Source of the DNA: Gordius sp. MW1 | Taxonomy: Eukaryota > Nematomorpha > Gordioida > Gordea > Gordiidae | Assembly: GCA_964036665.1 (NCBI GenBank) | Contig: OZ038526.1 | Coordinates: 6,324,001 to 6,388,000, forward strand | Length of the DNA: 64,000 nucleotides | Direction of reading: 5' to 3' | Shown: one piece after another, positions 12,202 through 22,624 of the stretch | Position numbering within the stretch: position 1 is the stretch's first letter | How the letters are laid out: each line of letters opens with the position of its first letter | Made by a program: the position numbers and the translations under genes | The notes under the pieces: generated by a model | Databases searched by the model: none | Seen by the model: only the letters and a program-made list of their open reading frames with translations | Told to the model about the DNA's origin: nothing

Positions 12202-13163
12202 GGCATCAAGTCCTGTCAATAATTCACCGGGGCCATCCAGGGATCAATGCAATGAAATCGATCGCCAGATTATATGTTTATTGGCCGCACATGGATAAGG
12301 ATATTGAAAGGCACGTGCAGAATTGTGTGGGGTGCCAGAAAAATAGAAGTAATAGACCTGAAGTCCCTCTGTATTCTTGGAACGTAACTGAAAACCCTTG
12401 GGAAAGGGTACATTTAGATTATGCGGGGCCAGTTGACGGATATTATTGGTTGGTGGCGGTGGATTCGTTTTCCAAATGGATTGAAGTAGCGCAGTTACGA
12501 AGTTCGACCATTCAGGTTACATTAAAGAAATTACGAGAGTGGTTTGCCAGATGGGGCGTTCCGAAACAAATAGTTACGGACAACGGACCCCAGTTTAGAA
12601 GCCAAGAGATGCACTTCTTTTGTGATCAGTATCATATTAAACACATTAAAACAACGCCGTACCATCCAAAAACGAATGGACTCGTCGAAAGAGCCATCAG
12701 GACGTTGAAATCACGTTACGCAGCGGCGCGCGAATATAATGCGGACCCGGAAGTCTGCATGTTAGATGTCCTCCTTAGCTATCGCATAAGCGAGCATTCT
12801 TCAACCGGTAGATCCCCATCTAAAGCATTAATTGGAAGGAATGTTAAAACGGCGTTGGACTGGGTACGTCCCACTCAGAAGAAATATATGGAACAAAAAA
12901 TCGATAAACAGGAAGAGTGGCATGATGCGCATGCGGCGAAGAGAGAATTCATTCCGGGTCAATTGGTATGGGTAAAAAATGAAATGAATAGCGGGTGGAG
13001 AGCGGGAAAGATTCTTAAACGCAACGGACCTTGGTCCTATCTAGTGGAAACGCGAAACAAAAACATGCGAAAGCATGGTGATCAGTTGAGAGATCGGGCA
13101 AGCATTGTTGATCCTCAGGTCCCGGAAGAGGGGGAAGATGATAGTTCTGACGACATGTCTTGT
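12202..13163 (+). pseudogene. Inverted duplicate of the gypsy integrase domain
   Basis: This segment encodes, on the plus strand, the same integrase that the full gypsy element encodes on the minus strand (13866-14800), with no difference noticed on reading. It is open from an internal ATG at 12252 to 13172 (about 306 codons). It contains the Cys pair CVGCQ and the DDE residues in HLDYAGP, TDNGPQF and NGLVERA. It begins abruptly at an AAGGCATC within the Ginger copy and ends abruptly at ATGTCTT, where it joins a gag fragment in opposite orientation. It has no start region of its own and is a rearrangement product, not a gene. Confidence 0.85.
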
Positions 13164-13466
13164 AATATTTAACAATTCAAATCTTGAAGCAAATACAGTC
13201 TGAGGGGGTTGGTATTTTAGGAATAACATTTTTTCTATATCTTCATATTGTGCATCCTTTAACTTAGTAGGGTAAAGTAATTGTCTAAGTTCTTTAATAG
13301 TATTGAGCCCTATGAAAGCTAGAAGAACCTTTTTCTTAACTGATGCAGTAGCCTCCATTCCTTTAATTTCCAATATGGATTCCATATTAAATATATAATC
13401 CTCAATTGAATGTAGTTCAGCATTGAACTCTGCTAAATGAATTTTTGATAACTTTGATTCATCCAT
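13157..13466 (-). pseudogene. Truncated second gag start of the gypsy element
   Basis: It repeats the first 103 codons of the neighbouring gag (MDESKLSKIHLAEFNAEL onward) and then breaks off at ATGTCTT, where the inverted integrase piece begins. It lies directly downstream of LTR 13518-13717 with the same spacing as the full gag has to its own LTR. That LTR therefore serves as 3' LTR for one element and 5' LTR for this truncated one. Confidence 0.85.
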
Positions 13467-13517
13467 TTCGAATGTTTCCTACAAACAATTAATTAATTTA
13501 CTTGTTCCTCGTCGCCA

Positions 13518-13717
13518 CTATTAGGTTAGAACATGAACGTTGACACAGGAATGAAACTAAACATTGATATTTATTAGTTAGAACATGAACGTTGACACAG
13601 GAACTAAATTAACATGGTTACCAACAATTGGGTACAAATCGATATATATGGTTGTTAATAGAATCAATGAGAGTTGTAATAACAATTGAAATAAGAATAT
13701 AAAGTATCAACACAACA
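13518..13717 (-). repeat. Gypsy LTR, shared between full and truncated element
   Basis: About 200 bp, apparently identical to 17684-17883. On the minus strand it starts TGTTGTGTTGATAC, is preceded by the purine tract GGCGAAGGGAAA, and is followed by a primer-binding site starting TGGCGACGAGG. It contains an internal duplication of GAACATGAACGTTGACACAGG. Confidence 0.82.
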
Positions 13718-13738
13718 TTTCCCTTCGCCTACAAAAGC

Positions 13739-16700
13739 CTAAATTTCTTCTATTAAACGGCTGGGGGGTTTCCTAATTCTTTCCGATTTCCTTAGGATGG
13801 TACTACTTTCTTGTTCTTGTTCGTTTGGTGTTGGACCAGAAGACATGTCGTCAGAACTATCATCTTCCCCCTCTTCCGGGACCTGAGGATCAACAATGCT
13901 TGCCCGATCTCTCAACTGATCACCATGTTTTCGCATGTTTTTGTTTCGCGTTTCCACTAGATAGGACCAAGGTCCGTTGCGTTTAAGAATCTTTCCCGCT
14001 CTCCACCCGCTATTCATTTCATTTTTTACCCATACCAATTGACCCGGAATGAATTCTCTCTTCGCCGCATGCGCATCATGCCACTCTTCCTGTTTATCGA
14101 TTTTTTGTTCCATATATTTCTTCTGAGTGGGACGTACCCAGTCCAACGCCGTTTTAACATTTCTTCCAATTAATGCTTTAGATGGGGATCTACCGGTTGA
14201 AGAATGCTCGCTTATGCGATAGCTAAGGAGGACATCTAACATGCAGACTTCCGGGTCCGCATTATATTCGCGCGCCGCTGCGTAACGTGATTTCAACGTC
14301 CTGATGGCTCTTTCGACGAGTCCATTCGTTTTTGGATGGTACGGCGTTGTTTTAATGTGTTTAATATGATACTGATCACAAAAGAAGTGCATCTCTTGGC
14401 TTCTAAACTGGGGTCCGTTGTCCGTAACTATTTGTTTCGGAACGCCCCATCTGGCAAACCACTCTCGTAATTTCTTTAATGTAACCTGAATGGTCGAACT
14501 TCGTAACTGCGCTACTTCAATCCATTTGGAAAACGAATCCACCGCCACCAACCAATAATATCCGTCAACTGGCCCCGCATAATCTAAATGTACCCTTTCC
14601 CAAGGGTTTTCAGTTACGTTCCAAGAATACAGAGGGACTTCAGGTCTATTACTTCTATTTTTCTGGCACCCCACACAATTCTGCACGTGCCTTTCAATAT
14701 CCTTATCCATGTGCGGCCAATAAACATATAATCTGGCGATCGATTTCATTGCATTGATCCCTGGATGGCCCCGGTGAATTATTGACAGGACTTGATGCCT
14801 TAGTCGTGACGGCACAATTATCAGGCCGTCTACAAAAATGACTCCCTTGTCATGCTCTAACTCATTCTTCCTGTCAAAAAAAACTTGAATATCCTTGTGG
14901 AGGTCCTTTTTGCTTTTAGGCCAACCTTTATCTATAAATCTTTTTAACAGTTTTAAGTTTGTATCCACGAGAGATTCCTTTATTAATAATTCCTCTGTTA
15001 AGTGTAAATCTTGTAGATTTAAAAGACGAATACTATTTATCGAATTGCTTTTGTAAAAATTGATCATATCGGACTCCGTGGCAGGGGCCGGTAAACGAGA
15101 TAAGGCATCAGCACAACCGTTATCTTTGCCAGGAATGTATTCTATTTTATAATCATACCCCGACATTTTCCATGCCCACCTTATTAAACGGTTATTGCTG
15201 ATTTTGGGCAATTCCCTTGAAGCCCCAAAAATCCTTTCCAACGGTTTATGGTCCGTGCGTAGCACAAACTTGCGACCTGATAAGTAAGTATGAAACTTTT
15301 CCATACCAAAAACTAAGGCCCTTGCTTCTCTATCGATTGATGCGTATTGCTTCTCACCATCAATCAACGTCCTTGACGCGTAAGCAATTGGCCTCTTATT
15401 ATCGCCAATTAAGTGAAAAAGTACCGCTCCAAATCCATGTTCCGATGCGTCGCATTCCAGGATCAGCGGTAACTCATTTGAATAAGGAACTAACGTAGAC
15501 TGCTCCGATAGCAAAGTTTTAACCTTTTGAAACACCGACTCCTCGGTTTGTGACCAATACCATTTTGATTTGATACTAGTTAATTTATGTAGGGGAGCCA
15601 TTATACCATGTAAATGTGGTATAAACTTTTCATGATAATTGATTAAGCCCAGAAAGGAACGCAATTCCTTAACATTCTTTGGGGCTGGGCAGTCTTTGAT
15701 GGCTCGTACTTTATCACTTGAAGGGTGGATACCTTCACTGTCAAAGGTGTGTCCAAGAAAAGTGATAGATTTTTTCAAAAATTCGACCTTTGAAAATTGT
15801 GCTTTCATGCCCACGGATTGTAACTTGCTCAGTACTTCCCTTACATTGTATAGATGATCCTGGTAATCTTTGCCCGTGATAATTATATCATCTAAATAAA
15901 TACCCGTGTGGTTGCAACCACTCAAAATACTCTCCATGTATCTCTGAAAAATCAAAGGCGCACAAGATAACCCAAATGGCATTCTTTTGTATTTAAAAAA
16001 ACCGACGTGTGTGGAAATAGTTAATAAATTCTGACATTCCAGAGCAATTGGTAGTTGAAGGTATGCATCACGTAAGTCAACTTTGGTATATAAATAACCA
16101 TCCCGAATTTTAGCTGCTATGTCGTCAAACGTAGGAATGATGTGATGATCATTATGAATGAATGGGTTAAGAGTGACCTTGAAATCGGCACAAATTCTAA
16201 TTTCGCCATTTTTCTTCCTAACGTTTACTATCGGCGTGCACCACGTTATTTTACTAACACTAGGATCCACTTTTTCAATGATACCTGACTGTACCAATCT
16301 ATTGAGTTCCAGTTCAACCGGCTTCCGTAACGGGAAAGGAACTCTTCTCGCCGGGATCGCAATAGGTTTCGCTTCGTCCAAAAGCATGATTTTTACAACA
16401 AATCCCTGTAAATGGGTAGGAGTTTCATTGAATACCAGTGGAAACTCTTTGTTGAGATTAATTGATTCCTTTTGCACAAATTCCTGGTTGATTTTATGTA
16501 TTTTAACTTCTTTAGGAATTTGGAATCCAAACTTAATAATCCAGGGCAACCCAAATAAGGGTACATCTTTGGATTTCGTAACTACAGCCGAAAGATAGTG
16601 CGAATTATGACCGACTTCCACGACCATATGAGTTTTTCCCATTATTTCGACGGGTTGATTTCCATAGGCTTTGGGAATCGCGCATTCATGAAGCGACGGT

Positions 16701-17629
16701 CTCCCTAAAAGCTGCCATACTTTAACATTAATAACGGAGACCTGCGCTCCAGTATCATAATCCATAGAAATCGGATGCCCATTAAGCCTCGCCGTAATGG
16801 TTAGACGTTTAGCATGTTGCCCAATCCGGTTTACAGAATCCGAAGATTCGTAATCAACAATCTGATTCAATGAACTTCGACAGCCAATGGCAAAATGTCC
16901 TTTTCTTTTACATTTGTAGCATGTGGCATTGAACGCTGGACAACGAAATTTGGGGTGTTCTTTATGGCACCTTGAGCAACTTACCGTTTTTCCAAAATGT
17001 TTATTTGATTGGTCACGTTGATTATGAGAGAATGATTCATGTTTAATCTTACAAAGCATTTCTTCTTTCTCTTCTTGTGTTTCGGTATCTGCCCTCTCCA
17101 TTGTTAAAGCCATATTGATTACCCTATCAAAAGTTAACGGATTACCCACTTCATCTAAGGTGTCAGGAAATTTGGTCCTCAGCTCCAATTCTAGCCTCTT
17201 TAACTTAATTGCAAAAATAAAATGGTCCCTGCAACGTTCATCAATGTCAGATTTGTAATTACATTTGCTAATACATGTTTTAATTCTTCTGACTAATTCT
17301 AGTATGGATTCACCATTATGTCTTGTAATATTTAACAATTCAAATCTTGAAGCAAATACAGTCTGAGGGGGTTGGTATTTTAGGAATAACATTTTTTCTA
17401 TATCTTCATATTGTGCATCCTTTAACTTAGTAGGGTAAAGTAATTGTCTAAGTTCTTTAATAGTATTGAGCCCTATGAAAGCTAGAAGAACCTTTTTCTT
17501 AACTGATGCAGTAGCCTCCATTCCTTTAATTTCCAATATGGATTCCATATTAAATATATAATCCTCAATTGAATGTAGTTCAGCATTGAACTCTGCTAAA
17601 TGAATTTTTGATAACTTTGATTCATCCAT
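13739..17629 (-). CDS. Ty3/gypsy retrotransposon gag-pol polyprotein (complete single ORF)
   Basis: A 1296-codon ORF encodes a complete retrotransposon polyprotein. In order: a gag-like helical region (1-about 200); a CCHC zinc knuckle CYKCKRKGHFAIGC (about 237-250); an aspartic protease with DTGAQ (about 290); reverse transcriptase with the YLDD catalytic box (about 567); RNase H with LECDASEHGFG and TDHKPLE; then integrase with an HHCC module (HRGHPGINAMKS, then CVGCQ) and the DDE residues in HLDYAGP, TDNGPQF and NGLVER. No frameshift or stop separates gag from pol, and no envelope gene is present. The apparently identical LTRs, primer site, polypurine tract and open frame suggest a recent, possibly active insertion. 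It retrotransposes through an RNA intermediate and has no host function. Confidence 0.93.
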   Translation of the reverse strand: MDESKLSKIHLAEFNAELHSIEDYIFNMESILEIKGMEATASVKKKVLLAFIGLNTIKELRQLLYPTKLKDAQYEDIEKMLFLKYQPPQTVFASRFELLNITRHNGESILELVRRIKTCISKCNYKSDIDERCRDHFIFAIKLKRLELELRTKFPDTLDEVGNPLTFDRVINMALTMERADTETQEEKEEMLCKIKHESFSHNQRDQSNKHFGKTVSCSRCHKEHPKFRCPAFNATCYKCKRKGHFAIGCRSSLNQIVDYESSDSVNRIGQHAKRLTITARLNGHPISMDYDTGAQVSVINVKVWQLLGRPSLHECAIPKAYGNQPVEIMGKTHMVVEVGHNSHYLSAVVTKSKDVPLFGLPWIIKFGFQIPKEVKIHKINQEFVQKESINLNKEFPLVFNETPTHLQGFVVKIMLLDEAKPIAIPARRVPFPLRKPVELELNRLVQSGIIEKVDPSVSKITWCTPIVNVRKKNGEIRICADFKVTLNPFIHNDHHIIPTFDDIAAKIRDGYLYTKVDLRDAYLQLPIALECQNLLTISTHVGFFKYKRMPFGLSCAPLIFQRYMESILSGCNHTGIYLDDIIITGKDYQDHLYNVREVLSKLQSVGMKAQFSKVEFLKKSITFLGHTFDSEGIHPSSDKVRAIKDCPAPKNVKELRSFLGLINYHEKFIPHLHGIMAPLHKLTSIKSKWYWSQTEESVFQKVKTLLSEQSTLVPYSNELPLILECDASEHGFGAVLFHLIGDNKRPIAYASRTLIDGEKQYASIDREARALVFGMEKFHTYLSGRKFVLRTDHKPLERIFGASRELPKISNNRLIRWAWKMSGYDYKIEYIPGKDNGCADALSRLPAPATESDMINFYKSNSINSIRLLNLQDLHLTEELLIKESLVDTNLKLLKRFIDKGWPKSKKDLHKDIQVFFDRKNELEHDKGVIFVDGLIIVPSRLRHQVLSIIHRGHPGINAMKSIARLYVYWPHMDKDIERHVQNCVGCQKNRSNRPEVPLYSWNVTENPWERVHLDYAGPVDGYYWLVAVDSFSKWIEVAQLRSSTIQVTLKKLREWFARWGVPKQIVTDNGPQFRSQEMHFFCDQYHIKHIKTTPYHPKTNGLVERAIRTLKSRYAAAREYNADPEVCMLDVLLSYRISEHSSTGRSPSKALIGRNVKTALDWVRPTQKKYMEQKIDKQEEWHDAHAAKREFIPGQLVWVKNEMNSGWRAGKILKRNGPWSYLVETRNKNMRKHGDQLRDRASIVDPQVPEEGEDDSSDDMSSGPTPNEQEQESSTILRKSERIRKPPSRLIEEI

Positions 17630-17663
17630 TTCGAATGTTTCCTACAAACAATTAATTAATTTA

Positions 17664-17683
17664 CTTGTTCCTCCTCGTCGCCA
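17664..17683 (-). other. Gypsy primer-binding site
   Basis: On the minus strand the sequence directly inside the 5' LTR begins TGGCGACGAGGAGGAAC. The TGG start, complementary to a tRNA CCA end, and the position next to the LTR fit a reverse-transcription primer site. The tRNA identity is not assigned. Confidence 0.6.
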
Positions 17684-17883
17684 CTATTAGGTTAGAACAT
17701 GAACGTTGACACAGGAATGAAACTAAACATTGATATTTATTAGTTAGAACATGAACGTTGACACAGGAACTAAATTAACATGGTTACCAACAATTGGGTA
17801 CAAATCGATATATATGGTTGTTAATAGAATCAATGAGAGTTGTAATAACAATTGAAATAAGAATATAAAGTATCAACACAACA
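17684..17883 (-). repeat. Gypsy 5' LTR
   Basis: This copy appears identical to 13518-13717. On the minus strand it starts TGTTGTG at 17883, next to the Ginger sequence GTTTAGTAGAAAAG. Comparison with the uninterrupted Ginger copy near 21900 shows that about 30 bp of host element is missing at this site, and no 5-bp target duplication can be recognised. Confidence 0.82.
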
Positions 17884-18615
17884 GTTTAGTAGAAAAGTAA
17901 ATATAAACAGAGACATGTGACAAAATTAGTACTTTACTTTATCATTAAGTTTATTACCACATTTATTATTTAGTAGAAATTATATTTTTAGCCACATAAA
18001 GTTTATTATGATATGAATATATTTAGTTTTGCCAATATTATCTTAATATTAACACAATTCTAAATTTAATAAGTTATTAACACAATTCTAAACTTAATAA
18101 GTTATTCAGTAGAAATTATATTTCATAGCTACATAAAGTTTATTATGATATATATATTTTATAGCTACATAAATTTTATTATGATATAAACATATTAAGT
18201 TTTGCCAATTAGAGCCCTAATAATTTATTATTATCTTAACTATTAACACAGAACAGATCTAAATTTAATAAGTTATTAACACAATTCTAAATTTAATAAG
18301 TTATTTAGTAGAAATTATATTTCATAGCTACATAAAGTTTATTATGATATATATATTTTATAGTACATAAAGTTTATTATGATAATAAATATATTAAGTT
18401 TTGCCAATTAGAGCCCTAATAATTTTATATTATCTTAATATTAACACAATTCTAAATTTAACAAAACAAATTTATTTAAAAAAATATATTCACTTACAAT
18501 TAATTATATATATATTTATTTACAATTTAGTATTATATATCTCATATATCTGTCAGTTGATCGTGATTGACATGTCTAAGCGCATTTTTACCTAGTTGAC
18601 TTCTAAACCCTTACA
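17884..18615. repeat. AT-rich right arm of Ginger copy A
   Basis: Tandem AT-rich blocks containing TAGTAGAAATTATATTTCATAG and CATAAAGTTTATTATGATAT lead to the terminal CTAAACCCTTACA. The same arm recurs at 21925-22620 and 23463-24008. A small ORF at 18401-18595 is not supported. Confidence 0.7.
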
Positions 18616-19314
18616 TGTAGGGTTCTAATTGTGCGCCTAGATAAAAGTGCGCCTACATATGATTGGTCAAAATTGAAATAGCTAAAAATGATTAGCGAGA
18701 TTGTTATCACCACGTGGGGTACCACGAATTTTGATAGGCTTGCGTACCAAAAAGGCAATAGAAAAACAATCGTGAGAATTGTGCATTAAAAAAATCCGCC
18801 TCAAAATCCCAAAACAAGTAAAAAATGCTTTTATAAATAATTAACTTAATATGCAGCTCTTTTATAAAAATCCGCCTCAAAACAAGTATTCTAAATCCCA
18901 AAATAAGTAAAAAATGCTTTTATAAATAATTAAATTAAGAAAGTATTTTAAAAACAATGCTAAGTTATTGTAAAGGCCAAGATTTTTTCAAAAGTTGAAG
19001 TTTTTATTAAATGCATGAGTCAATTATTTATAACACATTTATAAGTATATTGATAAGATATAAAAATTTAATGCAAAGTATTTTAAAGGCCAGATTTTTC
19101 CAAAATTTGAAGTTTTTATTAAATGCATGAGTCAATTATTTATAACACATTTATAAGTATAATGATAAGATATAAAAATTTAATGCAAAGTATTTTAAAA
19201 ACAATCCTAAGTTATTTCACTTTGCATTAAATTTTTATATCTAATAAATATAATTTATTTTTAATATTATTTGTTTAGGACAACTTAATATATAACTTTT
19301 TTTTATTCTTTTAG

Positions 19315-19512
19315 ATGTCAAAATATAATTTTGAGGAGATAATTAAATATATAAAGAAGGGGCTGATGCCTGTTATATATGATAAGAATCAGAGGGCCTA
19401 TCTCAAAAGAAAGGCAGCTCTTTTTACTATTAAAAATGAGCAATTATATCACAAAAGAGTAAAAAACATAGGAGGTATTAAGACAGGTATCATATTATTA
19501 AATTTGCTGTAA
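19315..19512 (+). pseudogene. Ginger-like integrase first exon, copy B (open)
   Basis: This is the only copy of the first coding block without an internal stop: 65 codons starting MSKYNFEEIIKYIKKG behind a TTCTTTTAG acceptor. The next block is lost to the gypsy insertion just downstream, so no functional protein results. The equivalent block in copy A and the one at 21134 carry stop codons. Confidence 0.6.
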
Positions 19513-19552
19513 GTTGTAATCTTTAGAAATGCTGGCAAGGGTGGTGATGACA

Positions 19553-21105
19553 ACATTTGGATTTATTCCGGTTATCCGATGCTATTGAAACATTCCTAAT
19601 TCAATTCGAGGCCAATATAAAGGCGCAATCAGGGACGTTATCGGATGCCCAGAAAACGTGCAGATTCCTAAGTTCGTTATCGGCGGAGGCATTTAAGGTT
19701 ATCGCGGACGACGCCTACCCGGATAACCCTACTGAATGGACTTTCGAGGAAGCGACCAAGAGGGCAAGGAGAGTATTTAAAGGGCATACCTGCCCGCTGG
19801 CGCAGAGATTCAGGTTTGGAAATATTCGTCAAATGCCCGGGGAGGAACTTATGCGTTATATTCGAAGGCTAAAAGAGGCATCAAAGGACTGCGGTTTTCA
19901 GCCCGGGGAATTATCGGCCAGAATGCTCGATCAGCTGATTTTAGGGCTCTACGACCCAACGGTGCAAGCCGCGTTGATGGCCGAAAAGGACCTCAAATGG
20001 GACCACAAGCCGTTGACTTACATATTTGATCAAAGCAAGAGAGGGAAAGAACAATGGTCTCCTCGCCTTACACGTTGGGCGATATTCGTATCGGGTTACG
20101 CGGCCAAATTCGTTTACAATAAAGGTGAGGATAACGCGGCCGACTTTTTATCTAGACAACCAAGCGAACAGGCCTTCCAAGTTACTGAAGAGGTGCTAGA
20201 GGATACCGCGAACGCGTTTATCTCACTGGAAGTTATACAACAATACACCGCCACCGACAAGACATTACGGCAGCTCAAAGAGTGGATTAGGGGTACGCGC
20301 TATACAACAGTAGTGGTCGGGCCAATGCTACACTACCAGAAGTACCTACCTAAGCTGCACGAATCAAGGGGAGTGATTTTTTACAAGGGCCGAAGGGTAG
20401 TGGTGCCAATGGGGCTAAGATGCAGGGTGTTACAAAGATTACACCAGGGCCACGTGGGGGTCAAACGGATGCTGCAGGTAGCGGCACAATATGTTTGGTG
20501 GCCATCCTTAACGCGGGACATCTCAGACCTAACGAAGAGTTGCAAGAGGTGCAACATCACGGCCGCCGCAGCAAAAAGGGCGCCTTTGATTAAGTGCGAT
20601 GAGAACGCTAAGCCTTGGACCCAAGTTCATGTCGATTTGTTTGGGCCGGTGCGGGGTAAATCCTATTTAGTTATGGTGGACAGCGGGACGAAGTGGGTCG
20701 AGGTTTTCAAGCTAGAGGGTACATCAACCGAAGTGATAATCAATAAGCTGTCCGAAGCGTTCGCGAGGTTTGGAAACCCGCCCTGCCTAGTATCGGATAA
20801 TGGCCCCCAGTTTAGGAGTCAAGAGATGCGAACATTTTGCAATCGAAGGGGAATACGTCAGGGGTGGTCAGCGCCCTACCATCCGGCGTCTAATGGACTA
20901 GCCGAGAGGTATGTTCGGTTAGCAAAAGAAAGAATAATACAGATCACAACGAGAATAATCGCGATAAAACTATAAATATCACGCGATAAGGAAATCACGC
21001 GATATCACGCGATAAGGAAGATAATGCCATCTGTTGCGTTGACCTTTACTCCACCAGTATGATAGAACTTAAGCGTAAGTTACATTTCGTCAATTATCCT
21101 CTAAA
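19553..21105 (+). mobile_element. Second gypsy-type fragment with internal deletion
   Basis: A block visibly richer in GC than its surroundings, from a different gypsy lineage than the 13.7-17.6 kb element. It holds the fused gag/RNase H/integrase frame (19557-20975) and about 130 bp of trailing sequence with repeated ATCACGCGATA motifs (20977-21020). No LTR pair is recognisable. Both ends adjoin Ginger sequence abruptly. Confidence 0.75.
19557..20975 (+). pseudogene. Gypsy gag fused in frame to RNase H/integrase (protease and RT deleted)
   Basis: A 472-codon open frame starting at a non-ATG codon, so the true gag start is missing. Residues 1 to about 146 are gag-like (FEANIKAQSGTLSDAQKTC; LILGLYDPTVQAALMAE). 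Near 20000 the frame jumps directly into the end of RNase H (WDHKPLTYIF; YNKGEDNAADFLSR). Integrase follows with HQGHVGVKRML, CKRC and all three acidic residues in HVDLFGP, SDNGPQF and NGLAERY. Protease, RT and most of RNase H are deleted without breaking the frame. The integrase C-terminal tail is also cut short. The long open frame may simply reflect recent deletion. Confidence 0.82.
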
Positions 21106-21133
21106 AATATATAACTTTTTTTTATTCTTTTAG

Positions 21134-21818
21134 ATGTCAAAATATAATTTTGAGGAGATAATTAAATATATAAAGGAGGGACTGATGCCTGTTATATAGG
21201 ATAAGAATCAGAGGGCCTATCTCAAAAGAAAGGCAGCTCTTTTTACTATTAAAAATTAGCAATTATATCACAAAAGAGTAAAAAACATAGGAGGTATTAA
21301 GACAGGTATCATATTATTAAATTTGCTGTAAGTTGTAATCTTTAGAAATGCTGGCAAGGGTGGTGATGACAAAAGAAGAGATTATGAATGTTATCAAATT
21401 ACACCATGATGGCCTAACTGATAGCATACATGCTAAAAGCTTGGGGGCCATCTTGGGTTTAATTGTACTCAAGAAAAGATAGCTGAGAGTTTATAAAATT
21501 TAAAGTTTTAATAATTTTGTGAATAATTGCTTTTACATTCTATATAATGTTTGACTGTGTTCTTATATGATATGAGTAGATATTGGTGGCCTAACATGAC
21601 AAAAGATGTTAGAGAATAAGTTAAGGCTTGTCATGCATGTCAGATACACATGGCTAGAATTGATAAGGCCACACCAGTTCTTCATAATGTGGTTCTGATT
21701 CCAACCCCTTGGAATTGGAAACATGTTGGAATAGATCTCTGCATGTTGCCTAAAACAGAACAAGGCAACATTTGCATGTTGGCTGTTATTGATTACTTTT
21801 CCATTGAAATAACTATAT
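21134..21818 (+). pseudogene. Ginger-like integrase gene, third copy (broken)
   Basis: This repeats the three blocks of 11432-12116: MSKYNFEE from 21134 (stop codons near 21198 and 21257), the GGCC-His block after 21346 (here frameshifted by one missing G near 21445), and the Cys-pair/first-Asp block 21578-21818 with the same internal TAA. Shared lesions with copy A show they descend from one already defective master. Confidence 0.62.
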
Positions 21819-22620
21819 ATGTTTATGATCATTTATACATATATATATGATTTTAAATTTATCTCCACAGTAGTACTTTTAAATTTATTAATATCATTTA
21901 ATTTATTACCACAAATTTTTTATTTAGTTTAGTAGAAAAGTAAATATAAACAGAGACATGTGACAAAATTAGTACTTTACTTTATCATTAAGTTTATTAC
22001 CACATTTATTATTTAGTAGAAATTATATTTTTAGCCACATAAAGTTTATTATGATATGAATATATTTAGTTTTGCCAATATTATCTTAATATTAACACAA
22101 TTCTAAATTTAATAAGTTATTAACACAATTCTAAACTTAATAAGTTATTTAGTAGAAATTATATTTCATAGCTACATAAAGTTTATTATGATATATATAT
22201 TTTATAGCTACATAAATTTTATTATGATATAAACATATTAAGTTTTGCCAATTAGAGCCCTAATAATTTATTATTATCTTAACTATTAACACAGAACAGA
22301 TCTAAATTTAATAAGTTATTAACACAATTCTAAATTTAATAAGTTATTTAGTAGAAATTATATTTCATAGCTACATAAAGTTTATTATGATATATATATT
22401 TTATAGTACATAAAGTTTATTATGATAATAAATATATTAAGTTTTGCCAATTAGAGCCCTAATAATTTTATATTATCTTAATATTAACACAATTCTAAAT
22501 TTAACAAAACAAATTTATTTAAAAAAATATATTCACTTACAATTAATTATATATATATTTATTTACAATTTAGTATATGTCTAAGCGCATTTTTACCTAG
22601 TTGACTTCTAAACCCTTACA

Positions 22621-22624
22621 CCGG
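22621..22624. repeat. CCGG target-site duplication, right
   Basis: It directly follows the terminal CTTACA at 22620 and pairs with CCGG at 10738-10741. The duplicated copy occurs again at 24009-24012. Confidence 0.75.

Larger units (their letters stand above)
10742..18615 (+). mobile_element. Ginger-like DNA transposon, copy A, split by a gypsy insertion
   Basis: It starts TGTAGGGTTCTAATTAAGC and ends CTAAACCCTTACA, imperfect inverted repeats sharing TGTA(A)GGGTT and a CCTAG.TAAAA.TGCGC block over about 40 bp. The left flank is CCGG. The interior has a broken gypsy-like integrase gene in several exons (11432-12116), then is interrupted at about 12201-17883 by gypsy DNA, then resumes with AT-rich repeats. 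TGT..ACA ends, CCGG targets and an integrase with a retrotransposon-like HHCC/DDE fold are properties I recall for the Ginger1 superfamily. Without the insertion the copy is about 2.2 kb, a deletion derivative lacking most of the catalytic core. Confidence 0.72.
18616..22620 (+). mobile_element. Ginger-like DNA transposon, copy B, abutting copy A head-to-tail
   Basis: TGTAGGGTTCTAATTGTGC starts at 18616, immediately after copy A's CCCTTACA, with no spacer base. The copy ends CTAAACCCTTACA at 22620, followed by CCGG. It is interrupted at about 19553-21105 by a gypsy fragment, and Ginger sequence 19285-19552 is repeated on the far side (from about 21107). Copy B is therefore either one element with a large flanking duplication or two truncated copies joined through the gypsy piece. 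Confidence 0.7.
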
